From JAVBOV01 sp031550205 (GTDB taxonomy: Bacteria > Pseudomonadota > Alphaproteobacteria > RF32 > CAG-239): a stretch of 57,005 nucleotides of DNA. Positions 53,694 to 57,005 of this stretch are shown piece by piece. Every line of letters starts with the position of its first letter. Within the stretch, counting starts at the first letter, position 1. The notes beneath the pieces are model-generated. The model made no database searches, had not been told where the DNA came from, and worked only from the letters and a program-made list of their open reading frames with translations. The position numbers were made by a program, and so were the translations under genes. Location: NCBI GenBank assembly GCA_031550205.1, contig JAVBOV010000028.1:1-57005 (forward strand). Direction: 5' to 3'.

Positions 53694-54764
53694 ATGGAAA
53701 ATATTAAAAAAACCCTCGAAAACGGCAACATCTTGGAAAGACGTTTATCCCGCTTAAGTTCAAAACGCTCCGTTCTCACCATCAAAAACCCTCAGGGCAA
53801 AACCCTCTTCAGAGGAAACTTCTTAAGCGATCAAGCTTTAACCTTTGAAAACGGCATCATCCGCATTGCAGATTGCTGGCTAACCATAAACGGTGAAGAT
53901 TTAAGCAAAGCTTATCTCTACCCGTCTTTTGTTTCCTGTGGCATCAAAATAACCAGCCGCAAAACCAACAAAGACGGAGTGGTCAACAGCTTGGGAGAAC
54001 CTATCATCCAACTGCGCTATGATTTAATTGAGCCTCTTAATGTTCAAAACAGCCCTGAAGGCTGGCTGCTTTTAAAAAACACAAGCGAAGATAAAAAAGA
54101 TTTGTATTCCGGCCTGGCCAATGAAGAAGGAAATGTTGTTATTGAAGCAAACCAATTTCACCGCTTCTTTTTCACTCCTTTCCACATCATCGCCTCAGAC
54201 GGTAATCATGACTATGCGCGAAGCTATAAAAACCTACCGCTTGCAAAATATAAGAACATTTCTTATAACCGCGAGCAAATGGTTTATATTGCCGAGCAAA
54301 CCCTTAAAGAAAAAAGATACATGGTTTTATCATCAGAGCTTCAAACGTTGATTACCGGCACTGCTGAAATCTTAAGGATTTACAATAGCGGCAATGTCAT
54401 CATCTACAAAGATGAAAACAATTTCATCCGCGTTAAAGGCGCCGCGGACAAAGAAGATAAATCTTTTGATAATGAATTGTTCAGAAACAGCCTAGCCAAC
54501 AAACACGGCTTCGCTCTTTTACAAAAAAATGAATGGCGCATCTTCGATTCAAATGGTGCTTATTGTTTTAAAGCGACCCTTAAAGGCATAGAAAAGATAG
54601 AAATTTTTAAACAAGGTATAAAATTTTCTCTGTCTCCTAAAAAACAGCTCTTTTCTGACTGGAACGGTAGATTCCCTGACGGTTTAGAATCCGAATACGA
54701 TGAAATAGAGGTCACCGACTTCGAAGTCATCGGAAAAAAACACGACATCCACCGTTTCGCATAA
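53694..54764 (+). CDS. WG-repeat protein, paralogue of the gene at 39497
   Basis: A 356-residue protein with the same plan as the product at 39497: N-terminus ENGNILERRLSRLSSKRSVL aligning with FNGNILKVRLAKFNKNRRVL, then degenerate WG repeats (GVVNSLGEPIIQLRYDLI, GLANEEGNVVIEANQF, FSDWNGRFP). Identity is moderate by eye. Probably cytoplasmic. The leader is AT-rich without Shine-Dalgarno and a terminator follows, so it is a single-gene unit. A shared promoter and distant location point to dispersal by duplication of gene plus upstream region. Confidence 0.75.
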   Translation: MENIKKTLENGNILERRLSRLSSKRSVLTIKNPQGKTLFRGNFLSDQALTFENGIIRIADCWLTINGEDLSKAYLYPSFVSCGIKITSRKTNKDGVVNSLGEPIIQLRYDLIEPLNVQNSPEGWLLLKNTSEDKKDLYSGLANEEGNVVIEANQFHRFFFTPFHIIASDGNHDYARSYKNLPLAKYKNISYNREQMVYIAEQTLKEKRYMVLSSELQTLITGTAEILRIYNSGNVIIYKDENNFIRVKGAADKEDKSFDNELFRNSLANKHGFALLQKNEWRIFDSNGAYCFKATLKGIEKIEIFKQGIKFSLSPKKQLFSDWNGRFPDGLESEYDEIEVTDFEVIGKKHDIHRFA

Positions 54765-54770
54765 CCACAT

Positions 54771-54802
54771 AAAAACAGGCTCCAACCGGAGCCTGTTTTT
54801 TT
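54771..54802 (+). terminator. Rho-independent terminator
   Basis: AAAAACAGGCTCC-AACC-GGAGCCTGTTTTT followed by TTA, 7 nt after the WG-repeat gene. Confidence 0.9.
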
Positions 54803-54846
54803 ATACCCAAACACCCTCTTCCCTGCCTTAGTGTATATATAAAAAA

Positions 54847-54962
54847 ACGTCATTGCGAGGGCTTTAGCCCGCGGCAATCTCATCTGAATTTTTTTCTAGA
54901 ATATTTTACAATTAGATAGATAGGATTCTGCTGAGATTGCCGCACTCCGCTCGCAATGACGT
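54847..54962. repeat. 116-bp inverted pair of GTCATTGCGAG repeats
   Basis: ACGTCATTGCGAG (54847-54859) and CTCGCAATGACGT (54950-54962) are perfect terminal inverted repeats. Inner arms GGCAATCTCA/TGAGATTGCC also pair, leaving an AT-rich centre with TTCTAGAATATTTT. The layout is MITE-like. Confidence 0.75.
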
Positions 54963-55002
54963 TTTTAAAACCGCCTTTACTCTTTTTGTGCAAACAAAAA
55001 AC

Positions 55003-55680
55003 CTAACCCCAAACCGGTTCCTTAATCTTCTTCATAAATTCCTCATGCGCTGCCAGCTCTTCTGCGCTCAAACCAAAGTTTCTTGGCTCTCTGAATTTTC
55101 TATCAATATCTCCGCTTAAAGCTGAAGCGGCCTTTTTTGCCTCTATTTCCAGTGCCATTTTCGGCTCAATTCCGCCCAAAAGCTCATAATAAACCTTGGC
55201 CAGAATCTGACTGTCCAAAAGCGCCCCGTGCAATGTGCGGTCAGAATTATCAACTCCCAAACGCTTACATAATGCATCCAAATTATTTCTGGCTCCAGGA
55301 TAAAGCCTTCTGGCCATCTCCAACGTATCAACCACCCTGCCCCATTCCAAAAGCTCTCGGTTGGCTCTTTTAAATTCGGCATTCAAAAAATTAATATCAA
55401 AAGAAGCATTATGCGCCACCAAAATTGCGTCGCCGATAAACTCCAAAAACTCATCAGCAATTTCTTCAAACCCCGGAAACTTGGCCAAAAATTCATCAGA
55501 CAAGCCATGCACAGCCTTAGCCTCTTCCGGCATACCACGCTTCGGATTAATATATTGATGATAAGTCTTTCCGGTCGGTATGTGGTTCCACAGCTCAATT
55601 GCGCCAATCTCAACCACTCTGTCATCATCATTAAATTTTAAACCGGTAGTTTCCGTATCAAAAACAATTTCTCTAACCAT
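55003..55680 (-). CDS. dnaQ: DNA polymerase III epsilon subunit (proofreading exonuclease)
   Basis: A 225-residue DEDDh exonuclease. Exo I is VFDTETTGL (Asp and Glu at residues 8 and 10), Exo II VAHNASFDINFL (about 93-104), and Exo III AHxxxxD-type LHGALLDSQILA (about 155). The C-terminal ~40 residues would bind the polymerase alpha subunit. It overlaps coaE by 8 nt; the coaE-dnaQ pair is conserved near oriC in alphaproteobacteria. Confidence 0.95.
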   Translation of the reverse strand: MVREIVFDTETTGLKFNDDDRVVEIGAIELWNHIPTGKTYHQYINPKRGMPEEAKAVHGLSDEFLAKFPGFEEIADEFLEFIGDAILVAHNASFDINFLNAEFKRANRELLEWGRVVDTLEMARRLYPGARNNLDALCKRLGVDNSDRTLHGALLDSQILAKVYYELLGGIEPKMALEIEAKKAASALSGDIDRKFREPRNFGLSAEELAAHEEFMKKIKEPVWG

Positions 55681-56254
55681 TTATTTTCTCTATAATCTGA
55701 ATTAATTCCATTTTTAATATATTTTTAGGCTTATCCGTGTCTATAATAATGTCCGATAAAATTTCCTTATCTCTCATATCAAGCTGCACCTTGTTGATTT
55801 TTTCAAAATCCTCGGCTGAAATATTATCTCTTTCCATCACCCTTTTTTTCTGCAGTTCATAATCAACATAGGCTAAAATCACATAATCGCAATATTTTTG
55901 CCAGCCCATTTCAAACAAAAGCGCAATATCAATAAAAAACAACTCGCTTGATGTTTTATTTTTTCTAATAAGCCTTTTTAAAGTTTGTTTCAAAAACGGA
56001 TGAATTAAAGATTCTAAAAGCTTTAATTGTTTATTGTCGCTAAACACAATATTACGCAAAGCTCTTTTATTAACCGCACACCCTTGAACAATGGTAGGAA
56101 AGTGATTAGATATAACCGCAATAAAGTCTTTTTGATAATAAAGTCTTGCAACCCAGGCATCGACATCATAAACAACATACCCAAGCTCTTTAACCAAACC
56201 CGCTAATGTTGTTTTTCCGCAGCCGACCGAGCCTGTTATTGCTACTATTTTCAA
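55673..56254 (-). CDS. coaE: Dephospho-CoA kinase
   Basis: A 193-residue P-loop kinase for the last step of coenzyme A synthesis. LKIVAITGSVGCGKTTLAG holds Walker A GSVGCGKT (about 8-15). VYDVDAWVARLY and the helical CoA-binding part (IHPFLKQTLKRLI) follow, and IIIDTDKPKNILKMEL is typical of the C-terminus. TTG 56254 is chosen because AAGGAG is correctly spaced and it matches the family N-terminus; an upstream TTG (56308) would add 18 unusual residues and overlap DnaA boxes. Confidence 0.9.
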   Translation of the reverse strand: MKIVAITGSVGCGKTTLAGLVKELGYVVYDVDAWVARLYYQKDFIAVISNHFPTIVQGCAVNKRALRNIVFSDNKQLKLLESLIHPFLKQTLKRLIRKNKTSSELFFIDIALLFEMGWQKYCDYVILAYVDYELQKKRVMERDNISAEDFEKINKVQLDMRDKEILSDIIIDTDKPKNILKMELIQIIEKING

Positions 56255-56628
56255 ATACTTAAACTCCTTATCCACAAAACTTGTCCAGCTCTGTGTATAA
56301 ATAACCAATTATTAACCTTTATACTATTTAATACACAATACCACAAATCTGCTCTACTACTTACCAACATCTTAATAACTTAAATCCACATCTCTTAAAT
56401 ATCTTAATAAAAGATTCTATTCACAAACACAATAAAAAATCATTTACACGGTAAAATATAAGATTCCACATCTAAAAAATTTTTTATCACACAACTTTAC
56501 CAACATCCCTTTTCCTTGTGCACAAACCTATGCACTCTTTTTAATCCACACCTCTAACAAGCATATACTAACAACAACTAATTTTTTAAAATATATATTA
56601 GGGTAGGCTTGTCTGTGTATAATTTCCT
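56255..56628. other. Candidate replication origin (oriC)
   Basis: An AT-rich intergenic region of about 370 bp with three perfect DnaA boxes: TTATCCACA at 56268-56276 (+), and TTATACACA on the minus strand at 56292-56300 and 56614-56622. One-mismatch boxes lie at 56329-56337, 56417-56425, 56516-56524 and 56542-56550. An extreme AT tract (about 56578-56600, ATTTTTTAAAATATATATTA) could be the unwinding element. In many alphaproteobacteria oriC lies in the neighbourhood of rho, hemE, coaE, dnaQ, secB and tim44, genes that flank it here. No gene is seen in it. Confidence 0.6.
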
Positions 56629-56657
56629 TTGACACTTTCCAATTTAAATCATATAAC
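56629..56657 (+). promoter_or_regulatory. rho promoter
   Basis: Consensus -35 TTGACA (56629-56634), 17-bp spacer and TATAAC (56652-56657). It is followed by a ~60-nt leader ending in AAGG before ATG 56722. Rho leaders often carry attenuation signals, but none is obvious here. Confidence 0.75.
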
Positions 56658-56721
56658 AAAAGTATTCAAAAAGACATATTCTTGTCGCAAATTTCCCTCA
56701 CATACACATAAAGGCACTTAC

Positions 56722-57005
56722 ATGCATTTAAACGATTTAAAGAAAAAATCTTCTCAGGCTTTGTTAACTCAGGCAGAGGAGTTAGGTATTGAAGAAGCAT
56801 CTTCCATGCGTAAACAAGACCTAATGTTTGCTATTCTGAAGAAACTCTCATCAGATGACACTATAATCTATGGCGAAGGAACGATAGAAGTTCTTCAAGA
56901 TGGCTTTGGTTTCCTACGCTCATCTCAATCAAACTACCTTGCCGGACCCGATGATATATATGTTTCTCCGGCTCAGGTTAAGCGTTTCTCTTTGAAAACC
57001 GGTGA
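56722..57005 (+). CDS. rho: Transcription termination factor Rho (5' part, truncated by the window edge)
   Basis: The first 94 codons of Rho, the hexameric RNA helicase that ends transcription. The N-terminal helical domain (MHLNDLKKKSSQALLTQAEEL, MRKQDLMFAILK) and the start of the cold-shock-like RNA-binding domain (EVLQDGFGFLRS, YLAGPDDIYVSPAQVKRF) are unmistakable. The ATPase domain lies beyond the window. Preceded by an intergenic region with DnaA boxes. Confidence 0.95.
   Translation, partial: MHLNDLKKKSSQALLTQAEELGIEEASSMRKQDLMFAILKKLSSDDTIIYGEGTIEVLQDGFGFLRSSQSNYLAGPDDIYVSPAQVKRFSLKTG

Noticed and set aside
1..57005. CRISPR arrays, rRNA and tRNA genes
   Set aside because: No regularly spaced direct repeats were seen, and no rRNA or cloverleaf-like segment with a T-loop was noticed in the intergenic DNA by eye. 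A tRNA search program would be needed to exclude a divergent tRNA.

Overview
The window looks like chromosomal DNA of an anaerobic, probably gut- or host-associated alphaproteobacterium. Several gene blocks are typical of that class: addB-addA, tsaD facing a mitofilin (Mic60)-hemY pair, secB facing tim44-mltA-smr, coaE-dnaQ next to rho, and lptF-lptD-surA-rsmA. The lifestyle inference rests on a complete NAD-linked [FeFe] hydrogenase operon, an ADP-dependent sugar kinase and a radical-SAM HemW, with no aerobic respiratory genes in view. Base composition is moderate and the intergenic DNA is crowded with palindromic repeats, as in uncultured Rhodospirillales-type or Rickettsiales-like genomes. 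The taxonomic placement is inference.

Layout. 1-2.6 kb: an AAA ATPase/DUF4143 gene behind a tandem operator, and an MBL hydrolase. 2.6-3.1 kb: repeats. 3.1-4.3 kb: rpsF-rpsR-rplI. 4.3-8.6 kb: a lipoprotein gene, comM and a large secreted protein with a dead HtrA-like domain. 8.6-10.3 kb: a candidate small RNA, hemW and trxA. 10.3-16.4 kb: addB-addA. 16.6-24.4 kb: a membrane protein, glgA-rph-rdgB facing grpE, a small membrane protein, hipB-hipA and a HAD phosphatase. 24.5-29.9 kb: ftsK, a HIT protein, fabD-fabG and a nucleoside monophosphate kinase-like gene. 30.1-34.1 kb: the hydrogenase operon. 34.2-39.4 kb: lptF-lptD-surA-rsmA. 39.5-43.4 kb: a WG-repeat protein, a small orphan transcript, aroK, xerD and two HTH genes. 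43.7-48.9 kb: ADP-dependent kinase, hemY, mitofilin, tsaD, nth. 48.9-50.3 kb: a repeat cluster and a lipoprotein. 50.3-54.8 kb: secB/tim44-mltA-smr and a second WG-repeat protein. 55.0-57.0 kb: dnaQ, coaE, an AT-rich DnaA-box region that is the best oriC candidate, and the start of rho.

Housekeeping genes form tight operons with 1-11 nt overlaps, and several single-copy housekeeping promoters place the -10 box 6-8 nt before the ATG, suggesting leaderless mRNAs. By contrast, unrelated lineage-specific genes stand alone and share upstream sequence: one set carries TTTGTCYAAA around an extended -10 promoter, another carries TTGTAACAA far upstream. Their leaders are AT-rich and lack a Shine-Dalgarno sequence. 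These look like one or two uncharacterised regulons.

The other unexplained structure is in the repeats. A ~230-260 bp element occurs three times with compensatory changes in its stems. A ~100 bp palindrome abuts the stop codons of hydA and aroK, and a related ~144 bp palindrome lies in frame inside the N-terminus of xerD, much like Rickettsia palindromic elements. Two small orphan transcription units (8621-8865 minus; 40635-40872 plus) have good promoters and terminators but no recognisable product. All promoter, operator and homology statements here were read by eye and not computed.
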